Source of the DNA: Fen-1258 sp964449775
GTDB taxonomy: Bacteria; Bacteroidota; Ignavibacteria; Ignavibacteriales; Melioribacteraceae
Direction of reading: 5' to 3'
Assembly (NCBI GenBank): GCA_964449775.1
Contig: CAYVBQ010000004.1
Span: 62,001-126,000 of the forward strand
Length of the DNA: 64,000 nt
Under the pieces are notes generated by a model. It made no database searches, was not told the DNA's origin, and saw nothing but the letters and a program-made list of their open reading frames with translations. The position numbers and the translations under genes were made by a program. Shown in pieces: positions 1 to 6,980 of this stretch (its first letter is position 1; each line of letters opens with the position of its first letter).

Positions 1-196
1 TGTAATATCCCTTAACCTGTTTTTTCTTTTCAGAAAAGAGTTCATTCTTTTTTTGTTTTGGCAGATCTTTTTTTGTCTCTTTAATAACACCAACGTCATC
101 ACTTAAAATAATTTTATTCTGAGCATTGGTTAATACGGCAGCGAAAAGAAACATAATCAAGCCCGACGTAACCAGTAGATATTTGCTTGCTTTCAT
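1..196 (-). CDS. N-terminal part of an exported protein (cut by window edge)
   Basis: An open frame reads leftwards from an ATG at 196 and runs off the window edge after 65 residues. The first 23 or so residues are a typical signal peptide: KASK, a hydrophobic core with LLVTSGLIMFLF, and a likely cleavage site after TNAQ. The visible mature part is strongly charged and lysine-rich (KETKKDLPKQKKNE), like a linker or periplasmic stalk. An AGGG-type ribosome site lies 5 bases before the ATG. It follows the small lipoprotein gene by 44 bp on the same strand, so the two may be co-transcribed. The family cannot be told from this fragment. Confidence 0.7.
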   Translation of the reverse strand, partial: MKASKYLLVTSGLIMFLFAAVLTNAQNKIILSDDVGVIKETKKDLPKQKKNELFSEKKKQVKGYY

Positions 197-240
197 GCTT
201 ACCCTGTTTTTATTTATTAGATTTTTTTAAGAACAGTTTC

Positions 241-324
241 TTATTCGTTGAGAGTATTATTAGATCCAGCACATCCGATTAAAAAAAGAATTGAAACTAA
301 TGGGGCAAAAGTTTTATGCCACAT
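241..324 (-). CDS. Very small lipoprotein (27 aa)
   Basis: This 27-residue frame starts MWHKTFAPLVSILFLIGC and stops soon after the cysteine (AGSNNTLNE). LIGC is a good lipobox, so signal peptidase II would leave a lipidated peptide of only 10 residues. It lies directly upstream of the exported-protein gene on the same strand. Such minimal lipoproteins exist in Gram-negative bacteria (entericidin-like peptides), but no sequence family is recognised here. The ribosome site is weak (GTGAG about 7 bases upstream). A chance frame cannot be excluded; the lipobox in the right place is the main support. Confidence 0.5.
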   Translation of the reverse strand: MWHKTFAPLVSILFLIGCAGSNNTLNE

Positions 325-442
325 TTGAACTCACTTTGATAGTTAAGAATGGAATAAGATGATATTCTGCTGAGGTCAAAATAAAGCAGAGAACGTTAAT
401 TTGCAAGAGATGACAGAATCCTTTCGTTTGATGGTAATCTAA

Positions 443-562
443 GGGCATCTCTAATAACTTCAATAATAATCTGTGAAAATCAGTTTTAATCCGTTTTATC
501 TGCGTCCCATTTTTAAAAAAAATAGTTTTTATGGCATCGCCATCACTATGTGAGAGATGCCC
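443..562. repeat. Intergenic element with 10-bp terminal inverted repeats
   Basis: GGGCATCTCT at 443-452 is exactly mirrored by AGAGATGCCC at 553-562. The interior contains the phrase AATCTGTG...TTTTATCTGCGTCC, which resembles the AATCCGCGT-type dispersed repeats seen near 36.2, 59.1 and 63.8 kb. It has no coding capacity. It could be a non-autonomous miniature element or a folded RNA. The stretch 331-442 beside it holds nothing that I recognise. Confidence 0.5.
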
Positions 563-587
563 CTAAGACACATCTGAAAACCTAAAA

Positions 588-620
588 AGAAAGCCCAACT
601 CATTTGAAGTCGGGCTTTCT
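588..620 (-). terminator. Hairpin terminator after the DUF5916 gene
   Basis: AGAAAGCCCAACT (588-600) pairs with AGTCGGGCTTTCT (608-620) around a 7-base loop, with one mismatch in the stem. On the minus strand it is followed by TTTTAGG. It lies 10 bases past the stop of the DUF5916 gene. Confidence 0.75.
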
Positions 621-630
621 TAAAAACGAT

Positions 631-3285
631 CTACATATCGAACCAATAAGAAAACTTCACTGCAAGTACGTTGTTGCCTTCACTCTTCAATAAATTTTTC
701 CAATCTCTTCCAAGAGAAAAATTTCCGGGATCGTCGTAGTTGGTTTGATCATGCGACCAAACAAAATATAATATTGAACCGGGCATCACTTCCCATCTTA
801 ATACTGCCGTTCCTCTCAATGATTTGTAGTTAAAATTTGGATTTCCGAATTGAAAGGTTTGTGCCGGACCAGTTCCGTCAGGATCAACATTATATACACC
901 ATTGCCAGAATTATAACTAATTGATGACCCATTCTTGCCATATTCATTTAAAGTGGTTGTGCGCGGAAGAGCCAATTCTTTGAAATTATTATAATAGCCA
1001 ACAGCAAATAAAGGCTGCAAGAAAAGCTGAAGACTTAGTGTTGGTGTGAATGTCCAATTCAATCTGATATTTGCGGCTAAAGTTTTTTGTGCAATTGTAG
1101 AAAATACATAACGCGTTCCAAATGTATTAGTTGCTGTCGGATCCGTAAAGTTGCCAACCCACATCCGGTTGTCGTTGTTTACTTCATATTCCGGTCCGAT
1201 GCTGAAATTCATTTGTGTATTCGGGCGCCATTGGATTTCAACACCGAATGATTGGTTAACGCCGCCAATATTATCCTTCGAATATGATCCGGATACATTA
1301 AAAATTATCTCTTCACGACTATCTGTGCTGGCATTAAAATTTGCTTGATAACCAGACGGCTGTACCACGAGCGGACCGCCGCGAGTAGCTGTTTTATTCA
1401 GAGTTTCAAAACTATAGCTTGCTCTTATTCCAAGACTCCAATAATTCAAGAATGTAAAACTGGAATTAAGCCATAAGAAATTGCTTAACAAATTACCCTC
1501 AAAATCATAACTCCGGGCGTGGGATAAATAAATTTGTTTTCTTCTGAAGACACTGTCCGGATCAAACCATCTATAACCAAGAACTATATGCCCGTTTATT
1601 CTGTCTGCCATCCATTGAAATCCAAGATCGTTGTTTTCAAAACCGGGAGTGACGGCGCCCAGCGCGGCGTTAAGATAAAAATTTCCTTGCTGCTTATTCA
1701 ACATAACTCTTCCATATAAACCTGACAGAGAGGTTAAGTTAGGATTATAAACAGCATTCGTTGCATCGGGACGTTGGAAATATCTATAAGATCTTTTCTG
1801 AAGCAATTGTAGAAATTCTTTTGTGCCGTTTATATAGGAACTTACAACCGCACCGGCGAGCGCATATTCTTTGTTCTCGCCAATATATGTATAGCCATCA
1901 AGTCCCAAGGCAAAAGCATTCTTGGCTAAATTATTTTGTAAACCATTCTCATTTAAGCCCCGGTTGACGGAAGTGAACATTAGACCAAGTGATTGATTTC
2001 CGTCGTTAAATTCCCTCTTTGCTCTAAAGACACCATAATGAGTTACTGGTTCAACTTCCTCTTCGGTTTGAATTCCCTTACTATATAAAGTTGCAAAGGT
2101 TCTTTCAGTTAGAGCAGAGACAGCGCCAATAGTTGTTTTGTCGTCTAACTTTCCGGTAAGTTTTGCTGCGCCTAAAATTCTGGTCTCATTCGGATATTTA
2201 ATATAGTCCGCAGAAGATGTTGATCCGCTTGGTGTGCGGCCAATTCTTCTTGAATAAAAAAGCTCGGGCCATCCAAAATTAAAACCCCAATTATTATTTA
2301 CACCCCCGATTCCAAACATGAAATTGTTCGAACCTTCAATGAAAAATGGTCTTTTTTCTTCAAAGTATGATTCAGATGCGGAAAGATTAATCACCGCAGG
2401 ATCAACTTCTACTTGTCCAAAATCCGGATTCAATGTTGCATCAATATTTAAATTAGTGCCGATTCCAATTTTTAGATCTGCGCCGAAAGCAGTTTTATAT
2501 TGACTCGATTTGTAGAAAGGATCGTTTGCGTCGTGTACTAAATATTGCGCTTTCTGGACAGCGTAAGGAAGTATTTCGAATCTTTGTTTTGGTTTGATTC
2601 CGTCCAAACCTTCGAGTGCTGCAAATCTGGAAACAAAACCGCTCTCATTTTTTGGCACCATTACAAAAAACGATTTTTCATTATTGCGTTTTATCTCTCT
2701 TGTGAAATTTACGCCCCACGTCATCCGCTCAGCTTCTTTGAAGCGCAATTGAGAAAATGGAATTTTCATCTCAACAAACCATCCGGTTTCATCAATAAAT
2801 GTTTTTGCTTCCCATACACCATCCCATGTTCCGTCATCCCAACTATCGTTGAACAAAACTCCATCCACCATCGTGCCGCCTGCATTAACGCCAAAATAGT
2901 TACCGGTGCGTTTATCATTGAATGCATCAACATAAAATCCAAACCAATCAGAATTTGTATATCCATCACGTCTGGCAAGACTAGCATCAATTGATTCCGG
3001 TTTGGTATCGTATAAATGAGCAGCTACATAAAGGTTGTTGTTGTCATATGCAATCCACACTTCTGTTTTTTCTGTTGACGCGGCTCCTTCTACCGGATCT
3101 CTCTGAATAAAATCTTTTATCGGCTCGCTTTGCCAAATTGGCTCGGTAAGTTTACCGTCTAAGTTTATATTCAGATTTTTTATTTTATAAGCCAACACAA
3201 CTTTCTGAGAACCGGATTTATTGTTTCCGGCAAATATTAATATCGGAACTATAATAAGCATTAAAAGTAAAAATGCTTTTTTCAT
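631..3285 (-). CDS. CBM9-like / DUF5916 outer-membrane protein
   Basis: The 884-residue product has a signal peptide (MKKAFLLLMLIIVPILIFA). A CBM9-like beta-sandwich follows at about residues 30-215 (LDGKLTEPIW, WIAYDNNNLYVAAHLYD, GWFVEMKIPFSQLRF). A long DUF5916 region at about 235-884 is rich in alternating aromatic strands and ends with ...VKFSYWFDM, as outer-membrane barrels do. This domain order is the usual one for the family. These proteins are thought to sit in the outer membrane and bind a sugar or related ligand; no substrate is established. I chose the ATG at 3285 because AAAGGAG lies just ahead of it; a TTG 21 bases further upstream lacks a ribosome site. It is a single-gene unit with its own terminator. 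Confidence 0.85.
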   Translation of the reverse strand: MKKAFLLLMLIIVPILIFAGNNKSGSQKVVLAYKIKNLNINLDGKLTEPIWQSEPIKDFIQRDPVEGAASTEKTEVWIAYDNNNLYVAAHLYDTKPESIDASLARRDGYTNSDWFGFYVDAFNDKRTGNYFGVNAGGTMVDGVLFNDSWDDGTWDGVWEAKTFIDETGWFVEMKIPFSQLRFKEAERMTWGVNFTREIKRNNEKSFFVMVPKNESGFVSRFAALEGLDGIKPKQRFEILPYAVQKAQYLVHDANDPFYKSSQYKTAFGADLKIGIGTNLNIDATLNPDFGQVEVDPAVINLSASESYFEEKRPFFIEGSNNFMFGIGGVNNNWGFNFGWPELFYSRRIGRTPSGSTSSADYIKYPNETRILGAAKLTGKLDDKTTIGAVSALTERTFATLYSKGIQTEEEVEPVTHYGVFRAKREFNDGNQSLGLMFTSVNRGLNENGLQNNLAKNAFALGLDGYTYIGENKEYALAGAVVSSYINGTKEFLQLLQKRSYRYFQRPDATNAVYNPNLTSLSGLYGRVMLNKQQGNFYLNAALGAVTPGFENNDLGFQWMADRINGHIVLGYRWFDPDSVFRRKQIYLSHARSYDFEGNLLSNFLWLNSSFTFLNYWSLGIRASYSFETLNKTATRGGPLVVQPSGYQANFNASTDSREEIIFNVSGSYSKDNIGGVNQSFGVEIQWRPNTQMNFSIGPEYEVNNDNRMWVGNFTDPTATNTFGTRYVFSTIAQKTLAANIRLNWTFTPTLSLQLFLQPLFAVGYYNNFKELALPRTTTLNEYGKNGSSISYNSGNGVYNVDPDGTGPAQTFQFGNPNFNYKSLRGTAVLRWEVMPGSILYFVWSHDQTNYDDPGNFSLGRDWKNLLKSEGNNVLAVKFSYWFDM

Positions 3286-3386
3286 ATGACTCCTTTCGTT
3301 TTTCAAAATTTCTGATATTCACAGTAAATTAGACTAACGAGAGATCAAAAGGTTATTTTTGATAGGCACCAAGATTTCGGAGATCA

Positions 3387-3422
3387 TAAAAAAGCCCAAC
3401 TCATTTCTGAATCGAGCTTTTT
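3387..3422 (-). terminator. Hairpin terminator after the sigma/anti-sigma operon
   Basis: AAAAAGCCCAACTC and GAATCGAGCTTTTT form an imperfect stem just past the DUF4252 stop codon. It resembles the terminator at 588-620, with the same AAAGCCCAACTCATTT arm, so the two may share a duplicated origin. Confidence 0.6.
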
Positions 3423-3444
3423 CAACTTATCATGAATATGCGTT

Positions 3445-4050
3445 TTATTCTTCTTTATTTTTCTCTTTGCCCTTCATCTTATCCAATCCCGGAATATTCA
3501 ATTGTTTTGTAAGATTTCCGATTTTGGCTAAATCTATTTTGCCAACAATATTTACACAAGTAACTTTTCCGTAAGGCTCTGGTTTATCGGGTTTGTCAGA
3601 TTCTCCTCCCTTTGACAATGAAAGAATTGCTAATCCTTCAAACTCACCGTTAGAAGATTTCTTTATATAGATGTTTGTCAAATTATCCCGATTGTTTGTG
3701 CGAACAATTCGATCCCAACCTTTTGACTGCAGGTTTTTATCCATAACTCCAAGAGAACCTTCCATATCGGTAATGGAGCTTTTATCGATCTTGTATTCGT
3801 TAACCTGGATGAGTTTTAATCCGCCTACAATGTCGCCCATGTCATCACTTTTGTCTTGAGCCATCCCGGCTACCATCTTTAATAAAGTTTCTTCAAGATA
3901 AACTTCCGATAATGATTCAGCGTTTTTAAGTCCCGAGATTTCTTTGTAATTGAAATATCCGGGATACTTTGAATAATCTTCTTTCTGTTGAGCAGATAAA
4001 TTTATGCTAAGCAAAAAGAAAAAAACGAGAAGTGTTTTAATTGGTTTCAT
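3445..4050 (-). CDS. DUF4252 exported protein
   Basis: The 201-residue product starts with a signal peptide (MKPIKTLLVFFFLLSINLSAQ). DUF4252 signature segments follow: SLSEVYLEETLLKMVAGM, the middle VMDKNLQSKGWDRIVRT, and YIKKSSNGEFEGLAILS. The tail is lysine/glutamate-rich (KMKGKEKNKEE). Function is unknown; in Bacteroidota the family is regularly encoded beside ECF sigma and anti-sigma genes, as here. The ATG is preceded by a near-perfect GAAGGAGAT site and overlaps the anti-sigma gene by 14 bp, implying coupled translation. Its likely role is an envelope component whose expression or sensing is tied to the sigma factor; this is inference from context. Confidence 0.85.
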   Translation of the reverse strand: MKPIKTLLVFFFLLSINLSAQQKEDYSKYPGYFNYKEISGLKNAESLSEVYLEETLLKMVAGMAQDKSDDMGDIVGGLKLIQVNEYKIDKSSITDMEGSLGVMDKNLQSKGWDRIVRTNNRDNLTNIYIKKSSNGEFEGLAILSLSKGGESDKPDKPEPYGKVTCVNIVGKIDLAKIGNLTKQLNIPGLDKMKGKEKNKEE

Positions 4051-4612
4051 TTTTATCTCCTTCTAATAAGTTATTAACAATTCTAATACTTTGACCGAAC
4101 GGTTTTGCAACCGCGTTACCGAAAACCTCTTTTTGAAGAGTTGAATGTGTCTCTTTAAAAAAATTACCAACGACAGCAAACGCATACCCCGCTTGTTTTT
4201 CTGCTTCTGTGATCTCTGCCGTTGTATAAACGTAGCTATATTTAACCGGCTTGTTGATGATAATCGAGGTAACAATAGCTGAAATTAATATTACGCTTGT
4301 CACCACCGAGACAATTGGTCTTGATAATACTATCGAGATAAGGTCATAAATAAATTTATCTGTAGTTTTTTTAACCGGGATAGTTCTGTTCTCGATCAAT
4401 TTAAAAATCTCGCGGGAAAATTCTTCTTCGCCAAGTTGTTTTACTTCATTTGCGGTTGTTTTGTATGAGTTAAGAAGGTTGCGTACTTCGTTGTTGCGGG
4501 ATGCAGCATGCACTACTTTAATTTTATCCAGAAGTGATGCATCTCCATATGCAACGGAAATAATTTTATTTAGCAACTCTTCGGTTATTTCAAATGAATT
4601 CTTGCGGTTCAT
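4037..4612 (-). CDS. Anti-sigma-factor-like membrane protein
   Basis: The 191-residue product has a soluble N-terminal part of about 95 residues with helical content (ITEELLNKIISVAYGDASLLDKI). One membrane segment follows near 98-118 (PIVSVVTSVILISAIVTSIII), then a short outside domain. That is the topology of an anti-sigma factor: a cytoplasmic sigma-binding helix bundle, one span, and a periplasmic sensor. No zinc-binding HxxxCxxC motif is present. The gene overlaps the sigma gene by 23 bp and the DUF4252 gene by 14 bp. It is called from position and topology, not from a clear family match. Confidence 0.7.
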   Translation of the reverse strand: MNRKNSFEITEELLNKIISVAYGDASLLDKIKVVHAASRNNEVRNLLNSYKTTANEVKQLGEEEFSREIFKLIENRTIPVKKTTDKFIYDLISIVLSRPIVSVVTSVILISAIVTSIIINKPVKYSYVYTTAEITEAEKQAGYAFAVVGNFFKETHSTLQKEVFGNAVAKPFGQSIRIVNNLLEGDKNETN

Positions 4613-5123
4613 AATCTTTTAATTCCTCTTGTAATTTCTTTCTTGCGCGCAACAAATAAACTTTTACAGAATTGAGCGGCAAATCCAGCGCCTTACTGAT
4701 TTCTTTATATTTCAACCCCTCAATTTCGTAAAGCACAAAAATGCTTCTTAAATTCTCCGGCAATCTTTGAATTGCCTCTTTCACTTTCGATGCCATCATT
4801 CTAAAGTGCGTTGTTAAATAGGGATTATCATTATTGGTATTAGAGCTGTATGTATCTTCAAAGAATTCATCTATCTCAGACTCCCGATTTACCGCAACGG
4901 TACGCCTTCGTAAGTAATCTATACACAAGTTGTTGGTTGTTTTTATGATCCACGTCTTTGCCGCCATTATGTTGAACTTATCAATGTTTTGCCAAATTCG
5001 AATCATTACCTCTTGTGTAACGTCATCAGCGTCCATCCTATTCTTCAGCATATAAAGTGAGTAAGTATAAATTTTATTTTTATACTGCTGAATTAGGAAA
5101 CGATATCTCTGTTCTGCAAACAT
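4590..5123 (-). CDS. ECF-type RNA polymerase sigma factor
   Basis: The 177-residue product carries sigma region 2 at about residues 5-75 (NRMDADDVTQEVMIRIWQN, a classic core-binding helix, and WIIKTTNNLCIDYLRRR). Region 4 lies at about 112-165 (RLPENLRSIFVLYEIEGLKYKEIS, LNSVKVYLLRARKKL). The acidic linker DEFFEDTYSSNTNNDN joins the two. It is the promoter-proximal gene of a three-gene operon with an anti-sigma-like and a DUF4252 gene. A possible self-regulated ECF promoter lies upstream (5144-5170). The sigma-70 family assignment is secure; the target genes are not known. Confidence 0.93.
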   Translation of the reverse strand: MFAEQRYRFLIQQYKNKIYTYSLYMLKNRMDADDVTQEVMIRIWQNIDKFNIMAAKTWIIKTTNNLCIDYLRRRTVAVNRESEIDEFFEDTYSSNTNNDNPYLTTHFRMMASKVKEAIQRLPENLRSIFVLYEIEGLKYKEISKALDLPLNSVKVYLLRARKKLQEELKDYEPQEFI

Positions 5124-5143
5124 TTATGATTTTCTATATTACA

Positions 5144-5170
5144 GACGAATTGGAATGCCCTATTGTTACA
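5144..5170 (-). promoter_or_regulatory. Possible ECF-type promoter of the sigma operon
   Basis: On the minus strand TGTAAC (5170-5165) and CGTC (5147-5144) are separated by 17 bases, the arrangement of many ECF promoters (AAC at -35, CGTC at -10). The sigma start codon lies 20 bases downstream. A match this short could be chance. Confidence 0.25.
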
Positions 5171-5220
5171 TTGTTTATTAAGAACTATTTTCAAGGCAAA
5201 ATATGGAAAGGATTTTGTCA

Positions 5221-5610
5221 ATGTCTAATAATGAACCGGAAGTTGGAACAATCGGCTGGACGGACTTAACAATTTCAAACGCTGAAGAGATTCGGGATTT
5301 CTACAGCAAGGTTGTTGGTTGGAAGCCGCAGCATTTATCAATGGGGCAATATGATGATTATGTTATGAATACTCCGGAAACAGAAACAAGCATTGCCGGA
5401 GTTTGTCATGCTAGAGGTGTTAACGCTGAATTACCCGCGCAGTGGCTAATTTATATTACCGTAGCGAATATTGATGATAGCATTGCGTCGTGTAAAAAAC
5501 TTGGTGGAAAAATATTAGTTGGGTCTAAAAACTACGGCGGCATAGGAATGTACTGCGTAATCCAAGATCCGGCGGGAGCCGTTTGCGCACTGTTTGAACC
5601 GAAATCGTAG
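5221..5610 (+). CDS. VOC-fold (glyoxalase/bleomycin-resistance-like) protein
   Basis: The product of 129 residues has the vicinal-oxygen-chelate pattern. The first beta-alpha-beta unit is GTIGWTDLTISNAEEIRDFYSKVVGWK. The second unit is VANIDDSIASCKKLGGKILVGS, ending with MYCVIQDPAGAVCALFEPKS. VOC proteins are metal-dependent lyases, dioxygenases or binding proteins; the substrate here is unknown. I prefer the ATG at 5221, which has AAAGGA 8 bases upstream; an in-frame ATG at 5203 would add six residues. It is transcribed divergently from the sigma operon. Confidence 0.85.
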   Translation: MSNNEPEVGTIGWTDLTISNAEEIRDFYSKVVGWKPQHLSMGQYDDYVMNTPETETSIAGVCHARGVNAELPAQWLIYITVANIDDSIASCKKLGGKILVGSKNYGGIGMYCVIQDPAGAVCALFEPKS

Positions 5611-5630
5611 AACAGATTTTTAATCTGTTC
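5610..5630 (+). terminator. Perfect 9-bp hairpin after the VOC gene
   Basis: GAACAGATT and AATCTGTTC pair perfectly around TTT, starting at the VOC stop codon. No long T-run follows, so it may be a weak terminator. A second inverted pair (GCGCA...TGCGC, about 5656-5678) follows and resembles wider intergenic repeats. Confidence 0.45.
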
Positions 5631-5689
5631 ATTAATCGTTTAGACAAATAAAAAATGCGCAGATTAAAAATTTGCGCTACAGAGTATTT

Positions 5690-6187
5690 ATGAAAGGACT
5701 AGATTTTCGTCCGGCTAAATCTAAAGAAGAATTCCGGGGCAACTATAAATTACACGATCTTGCTGAGCGAACTGGAAAAAATTTACTTGTCCAATGGGGG
5801 ATTGATTCCAAAATGTTTGGCGAGGACAAACGTTACGAAAAACTCTGGGAAAGGGGAGACGATAAACCCGATGTTATAATAGACTATAAAGGAAAACAAG
5901 CATTTCTTGATTGGAAGGGTAAACACACACAAACATTTTTAGTAAACGCGCGTGCGATAAAATCATACGAGCGCTGGCATATCAAATTTAACATTCCGGT
6001 AATAATTGCTTTTATTGTTTTTGATGAGAATAATAATTTGATTGACAGACGCTTTGCTTTTCTACCTGCTCATAAATATGCCGAATCCAAGACGACTCAG
6101 TGGGATAAAAATAAAACAGTTGAATTCAAGGAAGACTTGCCGAAATTTACTAAAGAGAATTTGATAAAATATTTACTAACTATTTGA
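5690..6187 (+). CDS. Uncharacterised protein with PD-(D/E)XK-like motif
   Basis: The 165-residue product is not assigned to a named family. It contains PD (residues 60-61, KPDVIIDYKG) followed 13 residues later by DWK (74-76, AFLDWKGKH). That is the spacing and hydrophobic-strand setting of the PD-(D/E)XK nuclease core, where the second acidic residue and the lysine bind metal and water. A conserved-looking basic N-terminus (KSKEEFRGNYKLHDLAERTGKN) may be the first core helix. No signal peptide is seen. The ATG at 5690 has a poor ribosome site; a TTG 18 bases earlier is possible. A nuclease role is inference; restriction or repair partners are not visible nearby. Confidence 0.6.
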   Translation: MKGLDFRPAKSKEEFRGNYKLHDLAERTGKNLLVQWGIDSKMFGEDKRYEKLWERGDDKPDVIIDYKGKQAFLDWKGKHTQTFLVNARAIKSYERWHIKFNIPVIIAFIVFDENNNLIDRRFAFLPAHKYAESKTTQWDKNKTVEFKEDLPKFTKENLIKYLLTI

Positions 6188-6206
6188 TCAATAGCCATGG
6201 TGCTGT

Positions 6207-6746
6207 GTGAATTCAGATGATGTTAAGAAAATAGAAGATACTTTCCGCAACTCAAAATCTTCGAATGAGCTATTCGACGCTTTTCAAGATGCAATTAAAA
6301 GTAAGCTATGCGATATTGAGATATTCAAGATCTTAATTGCTAATCCAATACTCTCGGTAGATGAAATTAAACTGTTTACAGAGAAACTCCTAAAAGAAAC
6401 TCCGGGCAACGCTCTTGATCTTTTATTGTGGACAGGAAAAGTATTAGAGAACCAACCGAACAATTATAATTACCTGGAGGAGGCGCTATTTTATTACCGG
6501 TGTGCAATTTCAACCAAACCCGATTTTCACGAACCGTTATTGCGACTTTTGAATCTTTACAATTACGAAATGGAGCTTCCAACCAATCGTAAGATTTTAG
6601 ATATAATTGAAGAATCGGTGCCTGCGGTAGATCAGAAAAGCAAAGTATATTATGCGCTTGCACATCACTATAAAAAATGCGGCGATCCAAACTCGGAGAA
6701 AAAATATTTACACCTTGCGGAAGAATCGGCAAAAAGAGAGAGGTGA
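6207..6746 (+). CDS. Helical-repeat (TPR-like) cytoplasmic protein
   Basis: The 179-residue product starts with GTG, since no ATG lies in frame after the upstream stop. It is all-helical with TPR-like pairs in the second half: YNYLEEALFYYRCAISTKPDFHEPLLRLLNLY and QKSKVYYALAHHYKKCGDPNSEKKYLHLAEES. It has no signal peptide or membrane segment. It starts 19 bases after the PD-(D/E)XK-like gene and has no clear ribosome site of its own, so it is probably translated as part of the same message. Such proteins mediate protein-protein contacts; the partner is unknown. Confidence is in the gene, less in the fold. Confidence 0.65.
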   Translation: MNSDDVKKIEDTFRNSKSSNELFDAFQDAIKSKLCDIEIFKILIANPILSVDEIKLFTEKLLKETPGNALDLLLWTGKVLENQPNNYNYLEEALFYYRCAISTKPDFHEPLLRLLNLYNYEMELPTNRKILDIIEESVPAVDQKSKVYYALAHHYKKCGDPNSEKKYLHLAEESAKRER

Positions 6747-6763
6747 ATAAATACAAAATCCGA

Positions 6764-6819
6764 AGCTCAAAGCTCAAAAGTCAAAGCTCAAAATTCAAAG
6801 CACAAAAGACAAAATAGAA
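6764..6819 (+). repeat. Eight consecutive 7-bp repeats, left flank
   Basis: Units are AGCTCAA, AGCTCAA, AAGTCAA, AGCTCAA, AATTCAA, AGCACAA, AAGACAA, AATAGAA, in perfect 7-base register. The register can be followed two degenerate units further left, to 6750. The block ends 2 bases before the ATG of the four-helix-bundle remnant. Confidence 0.85.
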
Positions 6820-6821
6820 TT

Positions 6822-6917
6822 ATGGAAGAGAAAAGAAAAGCTCTTTTGCAAGAAGCTTTGGAACTTTCTAAAATATTTGGTTCAATGGTTAAGAAATTAG
6901 AAGAAAACGGCTTTTAA
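6822..6917 (+). pseudogene. C-terminal remnant of a four-helix-bundle (23S rRNA IVS-type) protein
   Basis: This short frame encodes 31 residues (MEEKRKALLQEALELSKIFG, then a charged helix ending ENGF). It resembles only the last helix of the four-helix-bundle proteins associated with 23S rRNA intervening sequences, which are normally about 115-130 residues. It is therefore probably an internally deleted copy that kept its start and its last helix, though it could be a new micro-protein. It is enclosed, with 2 bp to spare on each side, by two inverted blocks of 7-bp repeats. Those flanks suggest a unit that moves or amplifies together. Family assignment is by recollection of the helix pattern and is uncertain. 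Confidence 0.45.
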
Positions 6918-6919
6918 TA

Positions 6920-6975
6920 TTTGGATTTAGAATCTAGTGCTTCGAGCTTTGCTTTTTGGATTTAGTGTTTTGTGC
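6920..6975 (+). repeat. Eight consecutive 7-bp repeats, right flank
   Basis: Units are TTTGGAT, TTAGAAT, CTAGTGC, TTCGAGC, TTTGCTT, TTTGGAT, TTAGTGT, TTTGTGC. Read on the other strand they resemble the left-flank units (A-rich, ending AA). The two blocks are therefore in inverted orientation around the remnant gene. The block ends 5 bases before the patatin gene's stop codon. Confidence 0.8.
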
Positions 6976-6980
6976 TTCTC

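Noticed and set aside
2545..2994. 149-residue plus-strand frame inside the DUF5916 gene
   Set aside because: It is a shadow of a secure minus-strand gene and has no recognisable features.
6764..6819. CRISPR array
   Set aside because: The units are 7 bp and directly adjacent without spacers, so this is a tandem repeat and not a CRISPR.
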